From contig DMDF01000163.1 of the NCBI GenBank assembly GCA_003446605.1, positions 1 through 19,582 of the forward strand: a DNA stretch of 19,582 bases. The letters are read 5' to 3'. The stretch comes from Anaerolineaceae bacterium (GTDB taxonomy: Bacteria; Chloroflexota; Anaerolineae; Anaerolineales; Anaerolineaceae). Shown one piece after another: positions 1-7,156 of the stretch. The notes beneath the pieces were generated by a model. The model had not been told where the DNA came from. It saw only the letters and a list, made by a program, of their open reading frames with translations, and searched no databases. The translations under genes and the position numbers were made by a program. Each line of letters starts with the position of its first letter. The first letter of the stretch is position 1.

Positions 1-224
1 AGAAACGTGCCCTACGAAAAAATTGATGACGGGATTCTTTCCTCCCCTTTATTGTTTCGGCATGTATAGAAACGTGCCCTACGAAAAAATTGATGACGGG
101 ATTCTTTCCTCCCCTTTATTGTTTCGGGCACGTATAGAAACGTGCCCTACGAAAAAAGTGATGACGGGATTCTTTCCCGCCTTTATTGTTTCGGCATGTA
201 TAGAAACATGCCCACTAAATTGAT
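1..224. repeat. Tandem ~67-bp repeat array with hairpins
   Basis: Three nearly identical units start at 1, 68 and 136 (periods 67, 68, 66). A decayed fourth unit starts at 202 and fades out near 224. The array is probably cut by the left edge of the window. Each unit junction forms a hairpin, 7-8 bp with a constant ATAGAA loop (for example 126-133 pairing with 140-147). The arms read GGCATGT/ACGTGCC, GGCACGT/ACGTGCC and GGCATGT/ACATGCC in successive copies, so the pairing is kept by a G-U pair or by compensatory change. A second hairpin (CGGGA/TCCCG) can form in the third unit around 165-179. The period is not a multiple of three and no single frame stays open with a repeating peptide, so it is not coding. 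There are no unique spacers, so it is not a CRISPR array. Confidence 0.85.
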
Positions 225-252
225 CGATTGTCAAAATTCCGATTCTTCAAGT

Positions 253-1500
253 ATGATTTATAAAATGGAAAATCAACCAAAGTACGAAGTTATGATTGAC
301 AAACTGGCTTATGGTGGTGATGGGTTTGCCCGCTTAGCAGACGGTCGGGCAGTTTTTATTCCCGATGTCATCCCCGGCGAAAAGGTGTCCATCCGCATTG
401 TGGAGGATAAACAGAAGTATGCGCGCGCCGCAGCGCTTGAGGTGTTGACTGCCTCGCAGGTACGCATCAAACCGCCCTGTCCCCATTTTGGGGTGTGCGG
501 CGGTTGCCAGTACCAGCATATCCAATACGAAGCGCAGGTTCAACTCAAGAAAGAAATATTGAAGGACCAATTAACCCGCATCGGGCATCTGGACTCCGTT
601 GCGGAAATCGAAGTTTTTTCCTCCGATCTGCCTTTTGGGTACCGCAATGTGATGCAATTCCATCCACTTCCGGATGGGAAATTGGGACTGATGAAACGAA
701 ATTCCCAGGCTGTTTTCGAGCTCACCCGCTGCCTGCTGCCCATGCCAGCCATTGCGCAATTCTGGCAGTACCTTACCCTGGAAGCGGATTCTGGCATCAC
801 GCGCATCGAGGTGCGCCAGAATCGTGAGGAAGACCTGCTGGTGCTATTGCAAGGAGAGGGTGCCGAGCTGCCGGAGATCGCGGTGGATATGCCTATTTCC
901 ATGGTGCATCGGGTGGGCAATGACACGGTCGTCCTCAGTGGGGATGACGCCATTGTGATGACCATTTTGGATATTCCTTTTCATCTCTCCGCCGGGGCAT
1001 TCTTCCAGGTGAATGATTGCATCACGGAGAAAATGGTGCAAAGGCTCCTGGATATTTTGGCACGGAAAAAACCGCGAAGGGTGCTGGATCTATACAGTGG
1101 GGCAGGTCTCTTCTCCCGCTTTATGGCGCCGGAAGTGCAGCAGGTGACCGCTATCGAAAGCAATGCGCTTGCCTGCCACGATTTCGTCATTAATTTAGAT
1201 GATTTTGACAACGTTACCTTGTATGAAGGTCTGGCTGAACAAGTTCTTCCTTCTTTGGATATAGAAGCGGATCTGGTAGTATGCGATCCTCCGCGAGCGG
1301 GGTTGCACGTCAAGGTCATTGATACCTTAGCTGAAAGTGGCATCCCAACATTGGTGTATATTTCCTGTGACCCCGCCACCCTGGCAAGAGATATCCGCCG
1401 ATTGGTTGAAAAGGGATTCATTGTTGAGAATATTGCCATGTTCGATATGTTTCCGCAGACCTACCATTTTGAAAGCATGGTAGTCCTTGCGCGGTTGTGA
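253..1500 (+). CDS. rlmD: 23S rRNA (uracil-C5)-methyltransferase, TrmA/RlmD family
   Basis: SAM-dependent enzyme that methylates C5 of a uridine in 23S rRNA (RlmC/RlmD/RlmCD group). With M1 at 253 it is 415 aa. A TRAM RNA-binding domain spans about residues 10-65. The [4Fe-4S] cysteines are C76, C82, C85 (CPHFGVCGGC) and C160. The SAM-binding loop is VLDLYSGAGLF (277-287), then DPPRAGL (345-351), the catalytic Cys in SCDPATLARD (C372), and the general-base Glu in HFESM (E407). All key residues are present. The frame stays open up to 142, inside the repeat array, so the start is uncertain: 253 and 265 both keep the TRAM domain whole, and neither has a good Shine-Dalgarno. A start at 208 or 142 would translate repeat sequence and is unlikely. 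The exact target uridine cannot be told from sequence alone. Confidence 0.93.
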   Translation: MIYKMENQPKYEVMIDKLAYGGDGFARLADGRAVFIPDVIPGEKVSIRIVEDKQKYARAAALEVLTASQVRIKPPCPHFGVCGGCQYQHIQYEAQVQLKKEILKDQLTRIGHLDSVAEIEVFSSDLPFGYRNVMQFHPLPDGKLGLMKRNSQAVFELTRCLLPMPAIAQFWQYLTLEADSGITRIEVRQNREEDLLVLLQGEGAELPEIAVDMPISMVHRVGNDTVVLSGDDAIVMTILDIPFHLSAGAFFQVNDCITEKMVQRLLDILARKKPRRVLDLYSGAGLFSRFMAPEVQQVTAIESNALACHDFVINLDDFDNVTLYEGLAEQVLPSLDIEADLVVCDPPRAGLHVKVIDTLAESGIPTLVYISCDPATLARDIRRLVEKGFIVENIAMFDMFPQTYHFESMVVLARL

Positions 1501-1537
1501 TACGATATTAATAATTGTAAAAATATAAAGCACTATG

Positions 1538-1555
1538 AAGAAAAAGCTTTTTCTT
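1538..1555. other. Perfect 18-bp palindrome after rlmD
   Basis: AAGAAAAAG is followed directly by its reverse complement CTTTTTCTT, 38 bp after the methyltransferase stop. It could act as a weak terminator or a protein-binding site. It is too AT-rich and has no proper loop for a confident terminator call. Confidence 0.3.
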
Positions 1556-1668
1556 ATATTTGCTTTCTGCTTGCAATCTTCCGTTTGTCAAACAGGAAAA
1601 ACAACATTGCCTAAGTCTTTATTGCCTTGTTTACTGTTGATCTAACTAAACTGGAGGTGGTACAGTCG

Positions 1669-1980
1669 ATGAAAACAATCATGCGGTTTGCTAAGTACAT
1701 ACTTCTTACGTATTGTATTACTGGACTGGTCTACAGTGCCGGTGGCTATATTCACAGGAACATCATTGGAAAGCAAGAAGTTTTTTCTCCATTGATAGGG
1801 ATACCATCAGATATGATTTCCTGGCCATGGATGGTTTACGCTGATCTGAAACATATCGGCATGGGTCTTCAGGATATCTTGGCGTTGATTTCATTGGTTT
1901 TATGTATTGTGCTGTTCGTAAGGAAAGAATTGAATTTGAATAAGAGTATGGAAAAAGACGACAAAAACCCTATTAAGTGA
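1669..1980 (+). CDS. Small membrane protein, unknown function
   Basis: A 103-aa protein with no family I recognise. The start at 1669 is chosen because GGAGGTGG (1653-1660) sits 8 nt upstream; the open frame runs back to 1627 but that part lacks a ribosome binding site. Two hydrophobic segments are visible: one near the N terminus (about residues 8-26, ending in GLVYSAGGY) and one near the C terminus (about 67-88, DILALISLVLCIVLFV). Between them lies a loop rich in Trp, Pro and Ile. The tail is charged (KDDKNPIK) and probably cytoplasmic. The spacing to both neighbours suggests it is transcribed alone. Confidence 0.6.
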   Translation: MKTIMRFAKYILLTYCITGLVYSAGGYIHRNIIGKQEVFSPLIGIPSDMISWPWMVYADLKHIGMGLQDILALISLVLCIVLFVRKELNLNKSMEKDDKNPIK

Positions 1981-2129
1981 TTTTTAATAGTGAAAATTAT
2001 TTTGTCACACATAAGTAGCCAATCCACACAGGTTAAAGAGAATATAAGTCATCAATGTTCATGAGCAGCGATATTATCCAGAAAAAATTTAGGTCTTTCA
2101 ACAGGATCAAACTTTGATGAAATCAAGCG

Positions 2130-2138
2130 TGCTATAAT
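2130..2138 (+). promoter_or_regulatory. Extended -10 promoter for the ferritin-like gene
   Basis: TGCTATAAT is a perfect extended -10 element (TGn plus TATAAT). No good -35 lies 16-18 bp upstream, as is common for extended -10 promoters. Transcription would start near 2145, giving a leader of about 115 nt before the ATG at 2261. Confidence 0.5.
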
Positions 2139-2260
2139 TGCTCTGCAAAAGCGAGAATGGAAGCTCAAACAGAGATATTTATTGTTTGGGCTGGTTTCTA
2201 TGCTTTAAAAAGAAAAGAAATAACAAAGCATTCTTAGAAATTGAGAGGAGACAAACAAAG

Positions 2261-2569
2261 ATGCCTGATTTTGGAAACCCATTTTCTGGACTTGCAAATG
2301 ATCGCAAGTTGAATGACGAAGAATTGATCCGAGCGATCCGCTTCATGGTTTCTGCAGAATATGAAGCCATTCAACTCTACATGCAACTCGCTGAATCGAC
2401 CGACAACAAATTAGCGATCGAGGTGTTAAAAGATATTGCTGATGAAGAGAGAGTTCATGCGGGGGAGTTCCTACGACTGCTTAAAGAGTTGGAACCCGAT
2501 GAAGAAAAATTCTATGCAGAAGGCGCTGAAGAAGTCGAAGGGGAAATCGAGAAATTTAAAAATCAATAA
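2261..2569 (+). CDS. Ferritin-like diiron protein (rubrerythrin/encapsulin-cargo type)
   Basis: A 102-aa protein, mostly two long helices with a diiron-type metal site: E33 in SAEYEAIQLY and the ExxH pair E63/H66 in DEERVHAGEFL. The pattern matches the short ferritin-like domain (about 95-105 aa) that is fused to, or packaged in, encapsulin shells in thermophiles and archaea. That family dimerises to build a ferroxidase centre. A role in iron oxidation or peroxide protection is inferred from the family. The ATG at 2261 has GAGAGGAG (2243-2250) about 10 nt upstream; the frame is open back to 2138 but the leader has no start signal. The C terminus (EKFKNQ) does not resemble a known encapsulin targeting peptide, and no encapsulin gene lies in the window. 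A simple rubrerythrin-like role remains possible. Confidence 0.8.
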   Translation: MPDFGNPFSGLANDRKLNDEELIRAIRFMVSAEYEAIQLYMQLAESTDNKLAIEVLKDIADEERVHAGEFLRLLKELEPDEEKFYAEGAEEVEGEIEKFKNQ

Positions 2570-2594
2570 TTCCTTTTTTTAATCTGTGATGGAG

Positions 2595-2617
2595 GGGTGG
2601 CATTGCTGCCCTTTTTT
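2595..2617 (+). terminator. Intrinsic terminator after the ferritin-like gene
   Basis: A 7-bp stem GGGTGGC/GCTGCCC with an ATT loop (two G-U pairs) is followed directly by six T (2612-2617). It lies 25 bp past the stop codon. Confidence 0.75.
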
Positions 2618-2716
2618 CTGTCTTGGGTTTGTAAAGGCACCATTTGACCTTCATGCTATCCTACCCGCGTCTTGAAAGCATAGCTGTTTTACACAATATG
2701 TAACTCTTTTTGATTG

Positions 2717-2725
2717 TGATAATAT
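2717..2725 (+). promoter_or_regulatory. Candidate extended -10 promoter for the lipoprotein gene
   Basis: TGATAATAT fits TGnTAnnnT and lies 28 bp before the lipoprotein start, in an AT-rich stretch. No convincing -35 is seen. It follows the terminator at 2595-2617, so a fresh promoter is needed here. Confidence 0.4.
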
Positions 2726-2753
2726 ATTAACAATTAAGGGAGTGAAAAGCTAT

Positions 2754-3659
2754 ATGAGCAAAAAGTTGATTGCCGTTTTTACCATGCTATTCTTATTGGT
2801 TTCCTGCAACTTCCCGATTTCCCAGCAGGCAGAGCCCACCAGCCTTTTCAACCAACCTGCACAGACTCTGACTGCCCTGTTTGCTTCTTACCCCACCCAA
2901 ACACCTGGAGAATCACAGCAGGTTTTGCCCAGTGCTACCACTGCGCCGGATTCTTCCACGCCAGTTTCACCCACTCTGGAGGAAACCTCCACCATTCAGC
3001 AGATGGAACGAAGCGCGCAGCATGTTATGGCGAAATATCTATCCAAAAAGCCGGTGATGGATGGCGATTGGGGGGATTGGAAGCAAAACACCATTGCGTA
3101 TCCAGCTTACTATATCGTCTACGGGCTTAAGGATTGGGATGATGATTCAGATCTGGAAGCTTCCTTTATTCTTGGATGGGATGAGAGCTTTTTGTATGTT
3201 GGCGTGAAAGTAAAGGATGAGGAATATGTTCAAAATGCCAGCGGAGAGCTGCTCTTTAAAGGAGATAGTGTTGAACTGCTGATCGATACCGATCTGCAGG
3301 GAGATTTTTCTTCCACGTCTCTCAATGGGGATGATTTCCAGCTTGGCTTTTCACCAGGCAAGGGTACAACCAGCGGTAAGCGCGAAGCCTATCTATGGTT
3401 CCCCGCTGAAAGGCAGGGGTCTATCTCTGACCAGGTGGATGTTGTTTCGATCAGCACTCTGGGACTCTACCGCGTGGAGATCCGTATTCCGTGGAGTGTT
3501 CTACAGATCACACCCCATGAGGGGATGCGCCTTGGTTTCGTATTCTCTGTATCGGATAATGATGATGCCACTGCGATCGTACAACAGAGCTTGGTTTCGA
3601 ATATTGCCTCGAGGAAGTTAACGGATCCTACGACCTGGGGTGAATTGATCCTGGATTGA
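2754..3659 (+). CDS. Lipoprotein with CBM9-like domain
   Basis: A 301-aa predicted lipoprotein. The signal peptide is MSKKLIAVFTMLFLLVSC with a lipobox LVSC, so C18 would be lipidated. A Thr/Pro/Ser-rich linker of about 90 residues follows (PTQTPGES, STPVSPTLEE). From about residue 100 to the end there is a beta-sandwich of the carbohydrate-binding module 9/DOMON type: MDGDWGDW, SFILGWDESFLYVGVKVKD, FKGDSVELLIDTD, YRVEIRIPWSVL and DPTTWGELIL. In that family it binds sugars or haem; here the ligand is unknown and no catalytic domain is attached. The ATG at 2754 is preferred over a GTG at 2742 because AAGGGAG (2736-2742) is a plausible ribosome binding site for the former only. Likely surface-anchored glycan binder. 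Confidence 0.8.
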   Translation: MSKKLIAVFTMLFLLVSCNFPISQQAEPTSLFNQPAQTLTALFASYPTQTPGESQQVLPSATTAPDSSTPVSPTLEETSTIQQMERSAQHVMAKYLSKKPVMDGDWGDWKQNTIAYPAYYIVYGLKDWDDDSDLEASFILGWDESFLYVGVKVKDEEYVQNASGELLFKGDSVELLIDTDLQGDFSSTSLNGDDFQLGFSPGKGTTSGKREAYLWFPAERQGSISDQVDVVSISTLGLYRVEIRIPWSVLQITPHEGMRLGFVFSVSDNDDATAIVQQSLVSNIASRKLTDPTTWGELILD

Positions 3660-3675
3660 TATTTTCTAGTTGGAA

Positions 3676-4509
3676 TTAAAACAGCACGTTTGCCAACTCA
3701 CGGCGATATTCAGCGGTGAGGGTATTTTCTTCGCCGAGCATTTCCAACAAACTCAGCACAATCTGATGAGCTTTTCCACTGCCATAGTGTTTATCACGGC
3801 GCAAAATATCCAGCAGCCCATCCAAAGCAGCGGGGATGTTGCCTTTGCTCACCAGTCGCAGCGCGTTGCGATAGGCGGCATCATTGACCGTCTCCGAAAG
3901 CAGCGTATCCAACCTGTAATCTTCCATGCTTTCTGCGAGGGGAAGCAGACTTTCTGCGCGGCTGAATTCGCGGCTGGCGGGGAATTCGCGTAAAAGCTGC
4001 AATGCTTCGGTGGATTTTCCCTGCGCTAGCAAGGACTTGGACAATCCCAATAATCCCGAAGGAGAGTTGGGTTTGCTGCTGAGCGCTTCACGCAAGATCA
4101 ATTCGGCATCTGTCCAGTTCCCGCTGGTGAGCAAGTTGGAGGCTTTCTCAACCGCCAGATCAATTGGGCTGGGTGGGCTGAGTTGTTCTATGAAAGAGCG
4201 TACGCGCTCAGGTGGCTGTACTCCCACGAATTCTGAGACCACCGCGCCCTGCACAAATGCCTTGATGGTGGGGATGCTGCGCACACCGTATTGCAGTGCC
4301 AGGTTGGGGTTTTGGTCAATGTTCACTTTCGCCATACGGATGGAGCCGCTTGCTTCCAGGATGATCTGTTCGAGAATGGGGGTGAGCGTTTTGCAGGGTT
4401 GGCACCAATCTGCCCAAAAATCGACCACCACTGGCGTGTTCATGGAATAGGAAACCACTTCATACTCGAAATTAAGCTCATTTACATTGATGATGAATTC
4501 GGATGTCAT
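3676..4509 (-). CDS. Thioredoxin-TPR protein, CnoX/YbbN-like
   Basis: A 277-aa cytosolic protein. Residues 5-110 form a thioredoxin fold with the active site WADWCQPCK (C36, C39) and the cis-proline segment SIPT. Residues 115-277 form TPR-like helices (SGNWTDAELILREALSSKPNSPSGLLGLSKSL and similar), the layout of CnoX (YbbN). CnoX is a chaperedoxin that protects chaperone clients from over-oxidation and hands them to GroEL or DnaK. Both active-site cysteines are present, so this protein could be redox active; E. coli CnoX has lost the first one. The gene starts 6 nt after GAGGG. It lies 67 bp downstream of the 138-aa unknown and may share its transcript. It ends head-to-head with the CBM9 lipoprotein gene, 16 bp apart, with no clear terminator between them. 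Confidence 0.88.
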   Translation of the reverse strand: MTSEFIINVNELNFEYEVVSYSMNTPVVVDFWADWCQPCKTLTPILEQIILEASGSIRMAKVNIDQNPNLALQYGVRSIPTIKAFVQGAVVSEFVGVQPPERVRSFIEQLSPPSPIDLAVEKASNLLTSGNWTDAELILREALSSKPNSPSGLLGLSKSLLAQGKSTEALQLLREFPASREFSRAESLLPLAESMEDYRLDTLLSETVNDAAYRNALRLVSKGNIPAALDGLLDILRRDKHYGSGKAHQIVLSLLEMLGEENTLTAEYRRELANVLF

Positions 4510-4576
4510 GTTCCCTCAATCCATTGGTGTGTACTGCATTTAATTGTACTATGGCAGGGATAATATCATACCAGAA

Positions 4577-4993
4577 CTAATCGCCTTCACCGGCTTCCGG
4601 TTGAACGATCTCAAGAATGTCACCGTGAATGTTGATCCTGATTCGGAATCCAATCATTCCGAGATATTCACGGTTACTTGGCGAAAGTCCGATGTTCAAC
4701 AACATATCCATTTGCTGATCAATCCCCTCCAGTTGATTCTCGATCACAGCGCGGGTAAAAATATCTTCCTGCCCAAGCATTTTGGCTGTCTGATCAGTGA
4801 GTAGATCTTTGTTTTCCAAGACTTGGTTCTTAAGATAATCCAGGATCTGTTTATCGATATGTTCACTGGGGATATGGCGTAAGAAACCATCATCGTCCAC
4901 AACATAGGTGGCTTCGTTCCCAACGTAGGCAGCGCCAACTGGATTGTCATTTTCATCGAATATCAAACCTTCGAATACGGCTTTGGTGCTCAT
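4577..4993 (-). CDS. Conserved-looking protein of unknown function
   Basis: A 138-aa protein that I do not recognise. The N-terminal 45 residues look beta-rich (VFEGLIFDENDNPVGAAYVG, then ATYVVDDDGFLRHIP). The middle is helical and charged (QILDYLKNQVLENKDLLTDQTAKML). The C terminus has another strand-rich part (MIGFRIRINIHGDILEIV) and an acidic tail. There is no signal peptide or membrane helix, so it is probably cytosolic. AGAGGA lies about 5 nt before the ATG. It sits between the thioredoxin-TPR gene and the Tat-exported transpeptidase, all on the minus strand; the gaps of 67 and 73 bp allow, but do not prove, one transcript. Confidence 0.7.
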   Translation of the reverse strand: MSTKAVFEGLIFDENDNPVGAAYVGNEATYVVDDDGFLRHIPSEHIDKQILDYLKNQVLENKDLLTDQTAKMLGQEDIFTRAVIENQLEGIDQQMDMLLNIGLSPSNREYLGMIGFRIRINIHGDILEIVQPEAGEGD

Positions 4994-5066
4994 TTTATTC
5001 CTCTAACTTGTGCAGATTTTAAATGGAATTTTACCGGATGAATCTTAACAAAATCTATAAAACTGA

Positions 5067-6122
5067 TCAGGTAACGATTACGCGGGTGCCATGATTAGAT
5101 TTATAAGTATCCTGCCGTGGTGGAACGGTGGGTTGCGTCCATAGATAGATCCACTTTGCAGCGGGAATGGGGAGATTTACACAACCATGACTGCGCTGAA
5201 TGCCAAAATCACTGTGCCAGTACGTGCCGTGAAATGCAATGCCTGTATTGGTGAAATAGGTTACCCACGGCACACCATACAATTCGCTATCGTTGATGCC
5301 GATCTTGTCGGAATGTACCATGTGACGGGAGGGACGTTTGTAGGTGACCTCATACTCGCCGGGAGGGGTGGAAAGATCCGTTCCATCATCCAGCACACCA
5401 GTGGATGCCTGTGACATGAACACCGGTTTCCCGTATTCATAGGCAATCACCATCTGGTCATGAATATTGACGTCGATATGTTTGTCTGCCATGGGGATCT
5501 TACTGGCTAGCGGCAACAGTTCATTGTCTTCAAATATTGAAATATGCTGCGCGGTGACGTAATACACATCCCCCCAGCGATCCTCCACGATCTTATAATA
5601 CGTATCTCCTTTTTCATCTATAAAGATGCCTTTCACCCAATGGTTGGAGCCATAGAAAAAGAGCTGGTAATTTTCAGAATCGGTATTGGATGAACTGGCT
5701 TTCCAGGCTTGCGTGAATGGCACGGTGATGGTCCCTAATTCCCCTCTATTGTTGATTTGTTTGCGCGGATTGTTTAATTGCTGCCGTACCAATTGAATAC
5801 TGTTTGCGGGCATAAAGCCATAACCGCTCACTTCATACCATAGTTTGCTATGCTCGTTGACCGGGTCGCCGATCAATTGGTTTTCTAGGGGCAGAACATC
5901 ATTCATCTTTAAATGGTATTTAATGCCGGATGAAAATGAGGGTGCTTTGTAAATAACGGTATCATCATGAAACACTCTTCCCAATAGTGGTGAGGGGGGA
6001 TTGATGAAAGTGATGGGATCAGAATTTAAATAGGGTCTTAAAAAAAACAGGCTGCCAAGAGAACCTTCCATGGAATATTTGAGAAAATTTCTTCTGCTGA
6101 TTTTGCGGTTTTTATTTTCCAT
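5067..6122 (-). CDS. Tat-exported L,D-transpeptidase (YkuD) with SH3-like domain
   Basis: A 351-aa exported enzyme of the YkuD family, which forms 3-3 peptidoglycan cross-links or attaches proteins to the wall. The N terminus has a twin-arginine signal, SRRNFLK (residues 9-15), before a hydrophobic stretch, so export folded via Tat is likely. Residues 50-200 contain two bacterial-SH3-like repeats (VIYKAPSFSSG...YGFMPANSIQLV and the region ending in VYYVTAQHISIF). The catalytic YkuD domain covers about 215-350, with H298 in AFHGTYWH and the SHGCVN motif (S311, H312, C314). All catalytic residues are present. The gene starts 8 bp after the stop of the upstream transpeptidase, so it is the last gene of an amidase-LDT-LDT operon. 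Transglycosylase or protein-anchoring alternatives do not fit the motif. Confidence 0.92.
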   Translation of the reverse strand: MENKNRKISRRNFLKYSMEGSLGSLFFLRPYLNSDPITFINPPSPLLGRVFHDDTVIYKAPSFSSGIKYHLKMNDVLPLENQLIGDPVNEHSKLWYEVSGYGFMPANSIQLVRQQLNNPRKQINNRGELGTITVPFTQAWKASSSNTDSENYQLFFYGSNHWVKGIFIDEKGDTYYKIVEDRWGDVYYVTAQHISIFEDNELLPLASKIPMADKHIDVNIHDQMVIAYEYGKPVFMSQASTGVLDDGTDLSTPPGEYEVTYKRPSRHMVHSDKIGINDSELYGVPWVTYFTNTGIAFHGTYWHSDFGIQRSHGCVNLPIPAAKWIYLWTQPTVPPRQDTYKSNHGTRVIVT

Positions 6123-6130
6123 GCAGGTCC

Positions 6131-7156
6131 CTAGTAATGCACAAAAACATAAGTACCGATGGAAGCATTCTCATAAACCCAGGCGGCGTCACTTGTTCTC
6201 ATATTAACACATCCGTGGCTCATTGGAGTGCCAAAATTGCTGTGCCAGTAGGTTCCATGCAGGCTGTATCCCTTATAAAAGAACATGGAATACGGCACAT
6301 CTGGCAGGTAATAGCCTGGACCGCTCATCGTATATTTCGGATACATGGCGTAGATCTTATAGGTTCCTGTGACTGTCGGGTGACTGCTGGTTCCGGTTGA
6401 AACGAGAAATGACGTCAGAAAATCGTTGCCGCGATAAGTGTATACCGTTTGCTCGCTGAGATCCACTTCAACCCAAAAATTATTGCTTCCGCGGACCTGA
6501 TCAGGGATATCCCAGGAATGTGCAAAATAAGTCGTGTAGCTTTGATCTGCGGTTGCGGTGGGCTGTGGCGTGGCGGTCGGAAGGGGTGTGGGTGTAAATG
6601 TGGGAGTAGGTGTAACGGTGGGGGTCAGGGTTGGTTTGATAACAGCTCCAGCCGGGCGTGGATCTTTAGCCTCTGCAGGGATGACATCTATATACGGCAA
6701 ACCATAATTAATAAAAAGGGTTGCTCCAACCAGAACGATGCTGCTGAATAATACAAATGCCCATGCCGAAGATCTTTTTTTAGCTGGCTTGTCTTTCTGT
6801 GCCTTTTTAGGTACTTTGGGTTTGTGGGTCGTTTTTGTTTTTAGTTTCGTGGTGCTCTCAGCAGATCTCTCCGCTGCTTTTTGAGCATCTTCTTCTCTGA
6901 TTTGCTCAATCGTCCAACGCAGTCCATTGCGCGCTTTTTTGTTCTGTGGGTTCAATTCAAGCACTTTGGAGAGATACTTCATACTCTCTTTGGGTGTGCT
7001 CGTAGCTGCCAATATGAGATAGGCTTCTTCGTTCTCAGGATTTGCATCGAGTACCTGGTGTGCCCAATGTTGCGCTTCTTCTTTGTTCCCTGCCTTTAAT
7101 GCAGACTGTGCTTTTTGCAGCATGATCTGTGCGGAGTGATCAGTTGGTTGGTTCAT
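6131..7156 (-). CDS. Membrane-anchored TPR-L,D-transpeptidase (YkuD)
   Basis: A 341-aa protein with three parts. Residues 8-90 are TPR-like helices (AQSALKAGNKEEAQHWAHQVLDANP), presumably cytoplasmic. A Lys-rich stretch (103-128) precedes one membrane helix (about 131-152). An outside Pro/Thr linker (about 172-204, TLTPTVTPTPTFTPTP) leads to a YkuD domain (about 225-341) with H300 in LHGTYWH and the SHGCVN motif (S313, H314, C316). It should make L,D cross-links at the outer membrane face, while the TPR part could bind a cytosolic partner. The start at 7156 is chosen because its ATG overlaps the stop of the upstream amidase-like gene (ATGA), which indicates translational coupling; the frame extends to 7186 but that would overlap further without a ribosome site. 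Confidence 0.9.
   Translation of the reverse strand: MNQPTDHSAQIMLQKAQSALKAGNKEEAQHWAHQVLDANPENEEAYLILAATSTPKESMKYLSKVLELNPQNKKARNGLRWTIEQIREEDAQKAAERSAESTTKLKTKTTHKPKVPKKAQKDKPAKKRSSAWAFVLFSSIVLVGATLFINYGLPYIDVIPAEAKDPRPAGAVIKPTLTPTVTPTPTFTPTPLPTATPQPTATADQSYTTYFAHSWDIPDQVRGSNNFWVEVDLSEQTVYTYRGNDFLTSFLVSTGTSSHPTVTGTYKIYAMYPKYTMSGPGYYLPDVPYSMFFYKGYSLHGTYWHSNFGTPMSHGCVNMRTSDAAWVYENASIGTYVFVHY

Noticed and set aside
1..224. CRISPR array
   Set aside because: The whole 67-bp unit repeats, with no unique spacers between short repeats, and no cas genes are present.
142..252. N-terminal extension of the rRNA methyltransferase into the repeat array
   Set aside because: It would translate repeat sequence and adds residues before a TRAM domain that already looks complete; no ribosome binding site supports the earlier starts.
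540..965. Long minus-strand ORFs inside the methyltransferase gene
   Set aside because: They lie opposite a well-conserved gene and have a composition typical of antisense frames.
1535..1645. 36-codon ORF starting MKKKLFLIFAFC that looks like a signal peptide
   Set aside because: It has no ribosome binding site and coincides with the AT-rich palindrome, and it continues into no domain. Recorded only as a remote possibility.
2138..2260. Longer start for the ferritin-like protein
   Set aside because: The region contains the promoter and leader, and the good ribosome site is at 2243-2250 for ATG 2261.
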